Part shown: piece after piece, positions 10,187 through 22,037 of the stretch
Position numbering within the stretch: position 1 is the stretch's first letter
Layout: every line of letters begins with the position of its first letter
The notes under the pieces: generated by a model
Seen by the model: the letters and a program-made list of their open reading frames with translations, nothing else
The model's database searches: none
Told to the model about the DNA's origin: nothing
Translations under genes and position numbers: made by a program
Assembly (NCBI GenBank): GCA_015680685.1
Contig: MNCI01009604.1
Span: 569,059-633,058, forward strand
Source of the DNA: Gnetum montanum
Lineage: Eukaryota; Streptophyta; Gnetopsida; Gnetales; Gnetaceae
Direction of reading: 5' to 3'
DNA length: 64,000 nucleotides

Positions 10187-11990
10187 ATGGAAGGGACATT
10201 TTATACAAAGCCACCCATCTTTGACGGATTCAAATTTTCCTATTAAAAAGCTATAGTATAAGGATTCTTTGAATCCATGGAGTTTGAAGTTTAGGAGTGA
10301 ATCCTTAAAGGTTACACTTCGCCTGTCAATAGCTCCACTAGGATCATCAAGCCCCCCAACAAATGGACACAAGAGGAGAAAGATAAGTTTATGTTTGATT
10401 CAAAAGAAAAGAATTTTTTATGTTCCACTTTGAATAAATATGAATTTAATAGAGTAGCTAATATAAAACAACCAAAGAAATTTGGAAAACTTTAGAAGCT
10501 ACTTATGAAGGAACCTCTATTGTTAAGCAATCAAAATTGTTTATTTTGCAAAGTGAATATGATAGGCTTAAAATGAAAGAAGGTGAGAAAATAAAAGATT
10601 ACTTCTCTAGAGAAAATGATATTGTTGTAGCTATTAGAGGTACTTATAAAGATTTTCCAGAGAGCAATGTCATCATCAAAATGATCAAAACTCTTCAACC
10701 AAAGTTCAGACCAAAGGTTATAGTTATGGAAGAAATTAGAGATTTTTTAACTTTGAAATTTGAAGAGCTTCAAAGTGCTCTTATTGATTATGAAATGAAT
10801 CTCATAAGTGAAGAAGCCATCCAAGAAAGATCTATTAGTCTAAAGATTGCCTCTAAGGAGAAGCAACTAAATGAGCATGACGAGGGTAACGAAGATGATA
10901 TTACCCTTCTTACAAGGAAGCTACAATGACTGATAACAAGAAGAAAAGAAGGAACATATCAGGAAAGATCCAATTAGTAATAAAGATAAAGAAATAGGTA
11001 AAACAATTTTGAGTTCTAACTTAGATTTCTCTTCTATAGAATTTTGGAATTGTAGAGCAAAAGGCCACATGGGTTCAAAATGTCCTAGCAATATTAGATT
11101 GCAGCCCAATAACACATACATTGATGCAGTGAAGAAAACCAACTTCTATATAAGTTAGGATGATGAAGAGCAAAGTGAGGAAGAAGTGGAGGATGATGCA
11201 AAAAATTCTTATCTCATCTACATGGCCCTCACTGATGATGATGCTAATTCATCAGATGATGATCTTAATGATGAAGAAAGGTTTGATCTTTTATGCAATG
11301 AGCTCTTTCCTTTTCAAAATCTTTGCAATAAGTTAAATAAATAGGTGAAATGTAAGGATCAAGAAATATCTTTGTTGAATTTGATTGCTTTTGATCTTAC
11401 TAAAAAACTCTTAGATCTATGGGTTGAGAATGAAAAGCTAACCTCATCCTTAGAATAGGCCAAAGTGGGAGTTGCATATGTCAAATTAGTAAATGAAATA
11501 TTGGTTAAGGGAAAGAAATCTCCTCAGATCATGCTGGGACAAGGAAGAAGTCCACATGATAAGAGTGATCTAGGATGTTGCACATATGATCAGTCATCTT
11601 CTATAAACCCATCATAAACAAATGGTCATCTAAAGGAAAAAGGTAGTACACCAAAATCAGAGGAATCTCCTATCCACCAAGATGATCCTAAAAGGTTTGA
11701 TCATCCTAATCTCTCATACTATCATAGGAGGATTATTTGTGATTATTATCATAAATTAGGACATAAACCATGGGATTGAAATCTCAAGTATTATCATATA
11801 AATAGTTGGTCATATCATAGAACTCCTTGGTTTTATCAAAGAACACTGAGAATGGATTTTTTGCATGATCATAGGGAGGATTGGACATCAACTCAAAAGA
11901 ACAAAGGAACTAGGGAAGAATGGAGAATTAAAAAGTAAGAATGGGGGAATCAAGATACTCTCACTAAAAAATTGTAAGAGGAATCCAATC
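10187..11990 (+). pseudogene. gag: D1 gag (Copia gag_2/UBN2 type), decayed
   Basis: Gag coats the element RNA in cytoplasmic particles. The ATG at 10187 opens a frame with the PPIFDGFKFSY start typical of Copia Gag, a WTQEEKD block, then the open piece 10537-10929, which holds YDRLKMKEGEKIKDYFSREN and the downstream FEELQSALIDYEMNL helix region. A CCHC zinc knuckle follows near 11045 (WNCRAKGHMGSKC), whose first Cys has become Phe. Stops sit mainly where Trp or Gln codons would be expected, for example SYWKA reads SY-stop-KA. D2 carries a parallel copy with different lesions. The frame fades out near 12000 and no pol follows. Confidence 0.8.
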
Positions 11991-13429
11991 CTTGAACATT
12001 GAATAAGTTTAGTTGAGAAAGGAATCCTCAAAAGACGAAACACCTTCTTTAGCTCTTTGAGTATCATTACTTTTCGACATAATAGTAAGTAGAGGTAAGT
12101 TTTTGTGTTTGTAAGTATCTTTGTTTCAATCTTGCATGATGTGAACTTCTTGTGATGATTTGTTCATTGTTTATAAGCTCATCACCTTTGGGATATTTTA
12201 GCCATTGATGAGATAGGTAATGCTTCTAAAAATTCTATCAATATTATTGATTGGAGATCTTAGTCTCCACATTTGATCATAACATTGATCTACAATTATG
12301 GTACTTTAGTAATATATTACTTCCTTGAGAAATACAAGATGATCTTAAAAGCCTAAGGTAAGTTGCACATGTGTAGGGAAAGCCTAGTTCCCATTATCAA
12401 TTATCATGTTGGAGATCACCTATGTAGGTGGAGTCTTTGAAGGCTTCTACCAAGAAATACTCAAGTAACAAAATATCACATTTTAAAAATGAGCAAGATT
12501 TCATGTCATGCAAGGGTATGGTATAGTGTCCAAGGTAAAAGAAGAATTAAATCTTGGTTAAGATATTTTTAGACATTTTATCTTGTGATATTTTTTAGTT
12601 AAATATGGCTACTATTTGAACTTCTTATTAAGAATCTACTTGGCTATTTTTGGGCATTAGCTTGTTTTTGATTTGACATTTCTCCTTCTTTATGAGGATT
12701 TAATTTTAATTTTACAATCATATGCTTTCTTTCTTGCATATAATTACCTTCATGTTGCTTCCAAAGGAGTTAAGTCCTGATTGAATCATGAAATGCTGGT
12801 TTAACTAATGACTTTATTAGTTCAAAAAGATAGAATACTTGGTTCTCTATGCTTAAAAAATGAATTTTGATAAGAGGAAACTCCTATTTTTTTTTATCAT
12901 CTTCAGCCTTATGACAATTATGCTAAGAGATGAATATTTTTTTAAAAATATTTACATCTCTATGACGATGTAGCTTTCAATGACTATATCTTTCCTTGAG
13001 TAGTTTTTCCCTCTTGTTTATAAAGTCTAAATATAAAGCAAGAAGTACTCATATTTGTGTTATGAAGGCTTATTATGATATTATTGAAAATGACTGGATA
13101 ATATACCTTAAACATTCCAAAGTTTCTTGAGTTTAATATGGATGTCTTTAAAATTACTTATTTGTAAAATGATATATCTTTTATACAATAAGTTTGAAGA
13201 TTGTGATACTATGGATATTTCTTGTGACCATGGTGTGGCTATGATTGAGAAATATTTAATTTATTTTATTTAATAAAGGGGAGAGTTATTTTTTTCATGA
13301 ATTCCATTTGTTGTTGCTCTTTTATGATATCTCTTTAGAAAGATTTATGTGCTTTATCCTTTTTGATGTTGCTCAAAAAGGGGGAGAAGTATGCTTGTCT
13401 ACTAACTCATTTTCTTAAAGTTTTGAACA
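11991..13429 (+). other. D1 non-coding interior
   Basis: I see no integrase, reverse transcriptase or RNase H motif. A GAGGTAAGT splice-donor-like sequence lies at 12093-12101 and is conserved in D2 (44181-44189). From about 13340 the sequence again matches D2 (TTATGTGCTTTATCCTTTTT). The stretch between the two conserved blocks is unrelated to the D2 interior. Confidence 0.6.
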
Positions 13430-13448
13430 TCACCAAAAGCGGGAACAT
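13430..13448 (+). promoter_or_regulatory. D1 polypurine tract
   Basis: CACCAAAAGCGGGAACAT directly precedes the 3' LTR start TGTTGACC. A second purine run, CAAAAAGGGGGAGAAG, lies about 60 bases upstream, near 13374. Confidence 0.65.
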
Positions 13449-15183
13449 TGTTGACCTTTTGGTATGTCAAAATGTTAAGAAAAATGGAGTACAATAATAT
13501 TTGTGTGATTGTTGTAATTGTAGGACAAAGCACATTGGAAACACAAGAAGAAGATGAGATGACACCTATAAAGCAATGTCAAAATAAATATTTCAGAGAC
13601 CAAGATGAAGCCTACATTAATGACAAAGAAAAAATTAGTTTAAAAAAAAAGGAGAGCTCAAAGGAGAAGGTCATCTATAAGGTCTCAAGCAAACATGCAA
13701 GATTTCAAAGACCTTGGAGAAGGGATAGAGACTTCAAAGCTCATCTCAAAGGTTAAAAGGAAGCCCTAGCATTGAAGGATTATTTTTAGAGAAGACATCT
13801 TGCAAAAATAGTAGACGTCTACTATCAAGTGAAGACATCTCCAAGAAAAGGAAGACACCTTGAAAAAATTGAATGTAGCATAGGGGAAGACATCTTTCTA
13901 GAGAGAAAAACATCTTTCACCAAAAGATGACATCTTTGCAGAATGAAGATCTAATATAGAAAGACATCTTAGTCTTAAAGAAGACATCTCTAGTAACTAT
14001 TATCTAGTCATTGCATGAATTTCGAGGTGATTTCAAAAACATATTTGTGTGATTATTGTGATTGTAGGACAAAGTACATTGGAAACACAAGAAGAAGATG
14101 AGATGACACCTATAAAGCTGTCAAAATGAAGATCTCAAAGACCAAGATGAAGCTTGCATTGATGAAAAGGAAGAAACTAATTTAGACAAAAGGAGAGCTC
14201 AAAGGAGAAGGTCATCTACAAGGTCTCAAGCAAAAATGTAAGATTTAAAGATCTTGGACAAGGGACAAAGACTTTAAAGCTCATCTTAGAGGTTAAAAGG
14301 AAGCCTTAACATTGATGGATTATTTTCAAAGATGATGTCTTGTAGAAATAGCCGATGTCTACTATCAAGTGAAGATGTCTCCAGGAAAAGGAAGACATCT
14401 TGGTAGAATTGAAGGTAGCACAAGAGAAGATGTCTTTTTGGAGAGAAATACGTCTTTCACCAAAAGAAGTCATCTTTGTAGAATAAAGATCTAATATAGA
14501 ACGACATCTTAGTCTCAAAGAAGACATCTCTAGTAACCGTTTTCTATCTTTTGCACAAATTCTAAGGTGATTTTGGAAACATATTAGCTATAAGAAGACC
14601 TCATTCTCATTGGAAAAAGTGTAAGCTTTGGTATTATCAATTGTAATAATCTAGAAATCATTGTAATCATTTATGTTCCTCATTATACAATGATTTGTTT
14701 ATTGTAATTGGTAAAACTAAGCTGTACCTCAAAGTGCAAGGGTTAGTAAACTTAGTTGCATTCTTTTCTTGTGATTGTTATTCTCCATTGTTGCCCTGTA
14801 GGGTTGATGTGCTTCTTGTAGGAACACATCTTGCTTAAGCTTGTTAGGATCTTGCGAGATTGAGTGTTGGTGTAGTGCCAGAACACTCTAGAGTGGATCT
14901 CAAGTTGTAAAGGTTATGGGATCTTGAAAACCACATTCTAAGCTTGTTAGGACCTTGTAGGGTTGAGTGGATTCATAGCATCAAATCACTCCATTGTGGA
15001 GCTTAGAGCTTGTACAAGGTGTGGTATCCTTCAAAACTCTTTTGAGAGCAACAAAGTCTAAAGGTGTGCTTGCAAACTACCCAAGCTGGGGAACCATGTT
15101 AATTTTGGTGTGTACTTTGCTTTAAAGAATTTTTTGTTTGGGAAACTTGTTCATCCTTCCCTTTCTAAGTTCAATGATCCACA
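13449..15183 (+). repeat. D1 3' LTR with internal duplication
   Basis: The LTR starts TGTTGACCTTTTGG and ends ATCCACA, like the 5' LTR. It is roughly 550 bases longer because a central segment is present twice in tandem. It carries the same AGATGTCT/AGACATCT clusters. Confidence 0.85.
13497..14580 (+). repeat. Tandem duplication, about 540 bp x 2, inside the D1 3' LTR
   Basis: Unit one is 13497-14040 and unit two is 14041-14580. Both begin ATATTTGTGTGATT and run through GGAAACACAAGAAGAAGATG and the AGACATCT cluster. The 5' LTR and both D2 LTRs have a single unit, so the duplication arose after D1 integrated. Unequal exchange at the AACATATT sequence at both joints would explain it. Confidence 0.85.
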
Positions 15184-15657
15184 AGTTCCCACATCATAAG
15201 TCATGGAGAGTGAAGCATCAAAGCCAAGAGAGTGGCAAAGATCAAGGGACTTATTTAAGAAGAATCAAGGGTGACATTAGAAGATATGATACTCATTATT
15301 TTTGTAATTGTTCTATACCTTGTGGCAAGGGAAATAGATTATGAGGCAAGTTATGTGGAAGAATAATTACTTTAATGATTTTTTTGATGAAATTGATGTT
15401 AAGGCCATGGAGGAGTGTTTACCTTTTGAGCTGGTATCTCCAAAGTGGGATAAAGAGCTTGTTGATGATTCCTTTAAAAAGGAGAAGCCATTGGATGTAG
15501 AAACTCCTATCTAGGATTATGAACCTTCAAGATTTGATGGGATTGGATATCCATATGTTGAAGGTTAAGTTGAACCAAAGATGGATGGAAGAAGCCATGA
15601 AGAGGTAAGTAAGGGTGAGCTTTACCCTGTAACATCTCTTGTGTTGAAGCTAGTGTG
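15184..15657 (+). pseudogene. Decayed coding region interrupted by D1, right part
   Basis: Beyond the D1 target site, coding-like sequence resumes with frameshifts. One frame from about 15365 gives an acidic stretch (FFDEIDVKAMEECLPFELV, then PKWDKELVDD and YEPSRFDGIGYPYVEG) broken by TAG and TAA. I do not recognise the family. Its place after the left part at 8608-8952 suggests one older element split by D1, but this rests on position and composition, not on proven homology. Confidence 0.4.
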
Positions 15658-16053
15658 ATGGATACTAGTTTTTCACTTTAGCTTGGTAGTGGTTGGTTCA
15701 ATGGTAATGATGATCATCATGATCATTGTGATGAGATTGAGAGTTATGTTGTAACTTTTGATGTCATTGTTAGTAAGAGAGAGACTAATAATGGTAATTT
15801 GTTTGATGATGATGGCTATTGGGATAGTCATTGTGAGAAGGTTATTATTGATGTGAGTGAAGACATTGATAATGATACGATTTTCTAGAATTTGGAGATG
15901 CTTGGTATTGATTATAGTAATGATGAACTTGTGATGTGTATTGATAATTCTAATTGTCTTGGCTATAAAATAGATGAACAAGATGAAAGTAATATACATG
16001 GTTGTGCTAATGATAAAAACAAGTATCACAACCTAGAAATTTGCATATTTTAA
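15658..16053 (+). pseudogene. Acidic open frame with two internal TAG codons
   Basis: The frame runs from ATG at 15658 to TAA at 16051-16053, 132 codons with TAG at codon 8 and about codon 80. The product would be rich in Asp, Glu, Asn and Ile (FDDDGYWDSHCEKVIIDVSE, NDELVMCIDNSNCLGYKIDE). Both stops could be former CAG codons. The bias is too strong for chance AT-rich sequence, and the opposite-strand frame 15673-16029 is its shadow. It is probably the tail of the older element interrupted by D1. Function unknown. Confidence 0.4.
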
Positions 16054-17102
16054 TTATTTAATTTAATGCATATAATTAATTTTTTAATGTTATTAGATGC
16101 ATTTCAATAGATTAGCTCATTGTTGTTATTGTCATTATTATTATTGTTGTTTTTACTTTTCTACATAAGTGAATCCAATATACTTTTTAGGACATTTATT
16201 AAAATTTTGTATCCTTTATAGATCTTCTAAATATTTTATGATTAAATGTTAAAATCCAATTACCCTAGGAAGTTTTTCTTTTTATCAGTTATTATTCCTT
16301 TAGCAGTATTTGGCTATGCATAGTTTATTCTTTAGGCACATTTAGTTATGTATATTTAATTTTTATTATGCACATTTAATTATGCATCTTTTTATTTTAT
16401 TATGCATATGTGATTATATAATACATTTTTCATGGAGCAATTTCTAACCTTGACCTTACCCAAAACATATCCCTTGCTACTTTTTATTATTAAATTAGGA
16501 TTTGTAGTTTATTTTTAATTATAATTAAATATTGCATAAATTGGCTTTGTTAAGGAAGTACTTTAGGATGATGTCTTACCTAGAATCTAATCTTACCAAT
16601 GAGTCAAGGACATTTAAAAACATAGATTTTGACCCTTCATTCATTAGAATTGAAGTTATAGTTCTCAAGATATTATGATTTTTAGTTTGCTAAAATACTG
16701 TAAGAGTTTCAACATTTGAATTGTTTGACCATGATAAGTGAAGCTTAAGTGAGATTTCAACATTCAAATTAGTAGAGCACTTGATAAAGAACTCGTAGGT
16801 TCAAATGGAATTTGATTTGGACCCTGGTATGCATGTTATGGATGTTTATGTGGGGTATTAAGGGAAGAACAAAAATTACAAATAAACTTATGAGAATGAA
16901 AAAAATAAAAATAAAAATAAAAGTAAAAGTAGAAATTCAACATCGATTGGAAAAGGAAAAGGCACATTACGAATATTTCATATATGCAAACGCGTATATG
17001 CATAATATATATTTTAGTTTACAACCACTTCACGTTTTTTCCCATTGCTTCATTCACCTTTGGATTTTTGTCACCATTTTCATCTTTTGTTTTGCAACTG
17101 TT
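16054..17102. other. AT-rich DNA, no gene recognised
   Basis: There are runs of ATGCATA/TTTAATTATGCA-like words around 16300-16420 but no clear repeat boundary. The open frame at 16812-17138 is carried by Lys/Ile codons in low-complexity A-rich sequence and is not convincing. Confidence 0.4.
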
Positions 17103-17228
17103 GTTTGCAAACCAATGTGCGATCATGTTTTTACATAAAGATATGTTTGCAAACAAATGTGCGATCATGTTTTTCCATAAAGATATGTTTGCAAACCAAT
17201 GTGCGATAATGTTTTTCCATAAAGATAT
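17103..17228 (+). repeat. 42-bp tandem repeat, exactly three copies
   Basis: Units start GTTTGCAAAC at 17103, 17145 and 17187 and end AAAGATAT, with one to three substitutions between copies. The period is a multiple of three, so each unit can be read as 14 codons (ANQCAIMFFHKDMF-like). The flanking frame has no support as a gene. Confidence 0.9.
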
Positions 17229-17243
17229 TTTTTGTCCTTTTAA

Positions 17244-17310
17244 GTCTATTTGAGCTTAGTTTCTTTCTATTTGAGCTTAGTTTCTTTTGTTTTTCTCCTA
17301 TAAATAGGCA
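17244..17310 (+). promoter_or_regulatory. 21-bp direct repeat followed by a TATA-like box
   Basis: TATTTGAGCTTAGTTTCTTT occurs twice in a row from about 17248. CCTATAAATAGGC follows at about 17299. The arrangement resembles an LTR or other retroelement promoter, but I cannot delimit the element. Confidence 0.4.
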
Positions 17311-17443
17311 ATGGCCCTAGATACATCTCATTGCACTTTGTAGAAGGGTTTTGGGTTTGATGATTTAAGCAAAACAAAGGAAAATTGAGAGTGATAAGTA
17401 GAAAAAGAAGATATTAAGAGAATTTTGGGAGCTTTTCCAATAC

Positions 17444-17620
17444 AAGAAAGATTAATTTATTTTCCTTTTAATGTAGCTTTCCTATTTTGTTATAGGCACT
17501 GTAAGAAAGATTAATTTTTTTTCCTTTTTATTTTGTTTTTTTATTTTGTTGTAGATCTCATAAGAAAGATTATTTTAATTTTCTTTTCATATGGCTACAC
17601 TATTTTGCGGATTTTTTGTT
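17444..17620 (+). repeat. Degenerate ~59-bp tandem repeat, three copies
   Basis: Units begin AAGAAAGATTA at about 17444, 17503 and 17562, each followed by TTTTCCTTTT-like and CTATTTTGT-like blocks. Confidence 0.7.
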
Positions 17621-17829
17621 CATCCTCTTTGCCTTCTACTCTTCTTCTACAATTTTGAATATTATGTTGAGATTCATCCAAATTTTCATCATTTTGGGCT
17701 TACTTTTGGTATTTTAACTATGTTTGACTCTCTATTTTTTGGTCTTTAGGTGAATTTTTGGAAATGTTAAAACTTTGACCAACTTGCTTTTGAATATTTT
17801 ATGATTATCTTCTCATGGCATAAACATGA

Positions 17830-18010
17830 TTTTGCTAGAATTTTGTGGAATTTTGGCTACCATGGATTTGGCTATTTTGAAAATCATTTGGATTTTGGAA
17901 TAAAATAATAAGATTTTTTAGGGGAGAATTTTGTGAAAATTAAGCTTTTATGGATTTGTGCCATTTTAAAAATCTTTTGGATTTTTGGAATAAAATAATA
18001 ATATTTATTT
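17830..18010 (+). repeat. Degenerate tandem duplication around GGAATAAAATAATAA
   Basis: The block ATGGATTTGGCTATTTTGAA through GGAATAAAATAATAAGATT is followed by a diverged copy running from ATGGATTTGTGCCATTTTAA to GGAATAAAATAATAATATT. Confidence 0.6.
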
Positions 18011-18353
18011 GATAATCTATGTTCAATTGGTAGTGGAAACTATGAATCTTTTAGATGGCCCCTTTTGCATGCAGTAGTGGTGTGTTCTTTAGTGGGACCC
18101 ATCCCATAGGAACAAGGGTTGTTGGACGAATTTCCTAACCTAGATTTTGATTCATAAGTTCATGTGAGGCTATGGATTTAGTTGACACCATGTCAATGAG
18201 TAATTAAGTCTAGTGGAGTTGCAGTGAGTCATAGTGAGTCATAGTTAAGAGCTATCTTTTCGATGATATATGTGCCTTGGTCATTAAGGATGTTAGTAGT
18301 GAGGCTATTACCAAGACCCAACCATGAGTAACTTGTTTGGGGTCATGAGGCTA

Positions 18354-18690
18354 ATTGGATGATAGTAGTAAGGTTATTCCAAGAGTTGTGGTGAGTTCCT
18401 TTGGCAATGAGGGTAACCAAGACCTAGCCTTTAGAGATGCTTGATTAAAATATACATTCTTGGATAATTTTTGAATAAATTTGTGATATCTTTGGACATT
18501 AAAAGAATTTAAAGGATAATTTGATGATAATAGTGAGGTTATTCCAAGACTTGATGGTAATGAGGATGACCAAGACTTAGCCTTTGGAGATGCTTGGATA
18601 AAACATACATTCTTTGGATCTTTGGATCTCATTTTTGGATTTCTTTGGATTTTTGGGATTCCTTTATATATTTTTGGAATATTTTGTATC
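18354..18690 (+). repeat. Tandem duplication, about 165 bp x 2
   Basis: The block ATTGGATGATAGTAGTAAGG through TATACATTCTTGG is repeated from about 18517 (ATTTGATGATAATAGTGAGG through CATACATTCTTTGG). The minus-strand open frame 18351-18767 is the translation of this duplication and not a gene. Confidence 0.75.
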
Positions 18691-19930
18691 ATTTCTAGAC
18701 TTTGAAATATTTTTGAAATTTTTTTTGGCATTTTTGGACTTGAAAACATTTTTGAATATTTTATCAAAAACCTTGCCTAGCCCATAGAATCTTTATGCTC
18801 TAAGAAGAGTGAAATATAATAACCTTTCTTATTTGAGGGGTTCTAACTTTTCCTACATTTCAATGTAGAGAGCCTAAAGTAGGTAGGGAATCATTGAAAG
18901 ATGGACATGGGACAAAAGGTGAATCAATTTTGCACAACATGGACCTTCTGAATTTGAAAAATAATTTTTGTATATTTTTTATTTTTGAAAAATAGAAGCC
19001 TTGTACACCTTTTGGATATTTGAGCCATGTACTTATTTTTGTGAATAAATAATAAAGTATGATTGATATGAATTTGTTATCTCTGTCATTAGAATTGTGA
19101 GATTGCAAGGAAAATTTTTCATTTTAGCATGTGCTAAAAGTATAATCTTATTTATTATATATTAATATTTTATTATTTAATTTAGTAAACTTCAAACATG
19201 AATAACTTTATTCTAGAATTCCAATCAAGGTGAAATAAGAGTCATTATGATTGTTATTTTATGTTCTATTTTATAATGCACCTAGTGAAATTTTTTGATA
19301 ACTACCTTTTTGTGGTTGTGCAAAAATTTATTTTTATTTAAATATATTTTATATAATTATGAAGATAAGTTATTTAAAATTTTACTACGTTGTATTGTTC
19401 TACTATATTTAAGCTTCTAATAAACAATTTTTATCTAATTTACCACTTCCTATTGAGTTAGTAAACTAAGGTTAACTCGAGATTCTTGAGGTTTTGTAGC
19501 ATCTCTATTAGTTATATATAGGATATTTTATAGATAATTAATTTGGGTATTACAAGAAGCTAAGTGTTAATATTTAAATCACCAAAAAGAAGAATGAGAG
19601 AAAGAGGGAAAAAAAAGTAAAGAAAGGATGTAGGATTAAGAAAGCCTAATCCTTCTTCTTTTTCTTATTTTTTATTTGTTGCAGGTTTGAGTCATCATGG
19701 AAATGCAAGCATACCAAGAAGATGATTAGATAAAGGAAGCATGATGGAGCATGAGAACAAGCCTCCATGAGAATAGGAAGCTTAAAACCAAAACCTCTAA
19801 TGATATTCATTCTCATGTTTGTGATGCACTGAGTCATGATTGTTGTGATGGCATTGAGTCATGGGGGCATGATGCCTTCCAACTTGTGAAAGATCATGAA
19901 GCATGAAATTTTTAAGGATAGGAGAGCTAG
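18691..19930. other. AT-rich spacer, no gene seen
   Basis: I see nothing with coding or structural character beyond simple A/T runs. Confidence 0.45.
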
Positions 19931-20839
19931 TGTAGGGACACCTCTTTCAATTCTATTGATTCTACCCTACATGTATTTTTTAGCAAATTTCGGGATGTTA
20001 TGGGCTCATTTTGATGAGTTTAGAGGGTTCAAGAATCTATGAGGACTTGTTTGGAGGCATTGAAAGGTTCCAAACCTTAAAACAAGCATCTTTGTATTTA
20101 GCCTTGGTAGTTGAGATGTCTCACCAAAACTTGAGACATCTTAGATGAGACATTTCCACTATGTATGAGATGTCTTGGGTCCAAATATCTTGAAAAATTA
20201 AAAGATGTCTTGATTGAAAGCTCGGTTTTCATAGAAGACATCTTGGAAAGATTAGAGACAACCTGAACGAACAAGGAAACTTCTAAAATTGATCATTGTA
20301 ATTTAGGAAATAGCCAAAGCAAGATGGAAACAACTGGGTAGAAGGTGAGAAGACTTAACAAACATCTAAAGAACCTCAAGTTGAGTTTAGGAAAGGTTTC
20401 TAGGTTTCTTTTCTTTCGATTGCCTATAAATATTAATGTAATTCACCATGGTTACTGTTGAAGGCGTAACCCTAACTAAGAGTAAGATAGATATCTCTTA
20501 AGAAGGAGAGCTTGTGCAAGGAAATTGAGTGAGAGGCAAGGGAGATCACTTAAGAGAGGTTGAGGGAATGTATTATAAGTGTCTTATCTTAAGCTTATGC
20601 TCCACAGTGAGTAACTAAGAATTAAGAGGACATAAGTGTGGTTTGTAATATCCTCAGGAGAGTTTTGAGTTGAGGTTGGCTCTTCATATTTAATGTACTT
20701 TTTCTTTGTAATTTGAATATTTTCTTAATATAAGGAAGATTTTCTCCATTTTATTGTGTTGTTATTATTTTCTAAGCTAGATCTATTTGAAATTTATGGA
20801 TTAGGCCCTATTAGGATTTATTGAGGTGCAACCCCTACA
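19931..20839. mobile_element. Probable solo LTR E
   Basis: The ends are TGTAGGG and CCCTACA, a perfect 7-bp inverted pair with TG...CA termini. A TATA-like CCTATAAATATT lies at about 20425. Between 20100 and 20250 it has five exact copies of AGATGTCT or AGACATCT, the motif that also fills the D LTRs. No internal region or target duplication is recognisable, and a lone LTR-like block without a partner fits a solo LTR. The family is uncertain. Confidence 0.5.
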
Positions 20840-20849
20840 CCAGGAACTA

Positions 20850-22037
20850 ATTTTTGGTTCCACAATCTAGCATTATATAGAAGCTGTCATGGTAGAGTTT
20901 CTTCAAGGTCCATCTTTATGAGCTCATTAATTTTTGAAAGCTGATGTGGTTTGTAGAACATATTTTTAAGTTTATTTGTAGATTGGAATTTTAGCTTCAT
21001 AAATTGTTCTACAAGTTGATGTGGAAGTGATGGCTAAATAACCTTTAAAAGTTTCCAATGCATACTTTAAAAATAGTTTAGCTATTTATTCATAGAACCA
21101 TTTTGTAGAGCTACTTTTTGGTTTTATGAACTCACACTACATAAATACTAACATGGTAGAGCTCTTTTAAAGCTTCCTTTTGGGATCACTTTCAACTTTA
21201 TGGATTTGGTAACTTTTTATGAACTAATTCTATAAATGAGTTTACATGGTAGAAATGTTTTTGCACTTGCTTATAGAATCAAATTTCAGCTCTATGTGCA
21301 TTGCTTTTTCTTTGAATTTGATGTGGTAGAGTTGCTTTCCTGCTTACTGATAGAACTGAATTTTGGTTCTACGAACCATGTAATTATGCTTCCACATCAC
21401 AACATGTGACATCACCTTTATCACTAATTTTTTAAAGCAAAAGTAAGTGCATAATGGCTTTTAAGAGATTTTGGTGTACTTCTTTGTTAATAGAACCTTT
21501 TTATGGAATCACTTTTTGGTTCTACAAATCATTTGCTATGTAATGAAGCTAATGTGGTAGAATTGAAAAGTGTGTTTCTTATAAAGACATGTTTTGGTTC
21601 TACAAAACACACTTTATTTCAAGCTCTTTCTTTGAATTATGAATGGTTTATAGAATATATTTTAAACTTGTTCTTAGAGCCAAACTTAGGTTTCATAATA
21701 TCGTTCTTCATAGGAGCTGACATGGTAGAACCAATTTCGTACTCACTTGTAGAACTGAATTTTGGTTCTATAAACCATCTAATCAAACTTCTACATGTCA
21801 TTACTGACTTGTCAAAGTAGAAATGACTAAAGCGCTTGTTTATAGAGTCCTTTTGTAGAATCTATCCAATGTAAATAAAACTAACCTGGTAGAACCATTT
21901 TTCATGCTCGTTGGTAAAACCATATTTGGATTTTCAAGAAATGCCTAATTTCGAGCCCTGACATGACATATAGAACTACTTCTACTCTTTTTTGTAGAAC
22001 TAGTTCTTGGTTATACTAATTTACTTTACAAGATAGC
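20850..22037. repeat. Degenerate palindromic tandem array, left part
   Basis: A loose unit of roughly 75-150 bp recurs about ten times. Each has a TAGAACC/TAGAACT word (often GGTAGAAC) and a TTTTGGTTCTA word, which are mutually complementary. Clear TTTTGGTTCTA or close copies lie near 20853, 21117, 21362, 21516, 21594 and 21762. Element B is inserted at the right edge, and the array resumes beyond it at 29087. Confidence 0.65.
22033..22037. repeat. Target-site duplication ATAGC of element B (left)
   Basis: ATAGC precedes the left LTR here, and an identical ATAGC follows the right LTR at 29082-29086. Confidence 0.9.

Larger units (their letters stand above)
8953..15183 (+). mobile_element. 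Copia-type LTR retrotransposon D1, gag-only
   Basis: The element has a 5' LTR at 8953-10134, a tRNA-iMet-like primer site, a decayed gag, a spacer without pol, a polypurine tract and a 3' LTR at 13449-15183. The flanking pentamers are AGTTG (8948-8952) and AGTTC (15184-15188), matching at four of five bases, as expected for a decayed 5-bp target duplication. Integrase, reverse transcriptase and RNase H are not recognisable anywhere in the 3.3-kb interior, so it needed helper proteins or is a deletion derivative. D2 at 41091-47781 is a second member. Confidence 0.85.

Noticed and set aside
15673-16029. 118-codon minus-strand frame rich in Ile and Thr
   Set aside because: Shadow of the Asp/Asn-rich plus-strand frame 15658-16053.
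17103-17228. CRISPR-like regularly spaced repeats
   Set aside because: The units are contiguous 42-bp tandem copies with no unique spacers, and the DNA is plant nuclear.
18351-18767. 138-codon minus-strand frame
   Set aside because: Translation of a two-copy tandem duplication; the internal protein repeat mirrors the DNA repeat and there is no domain.
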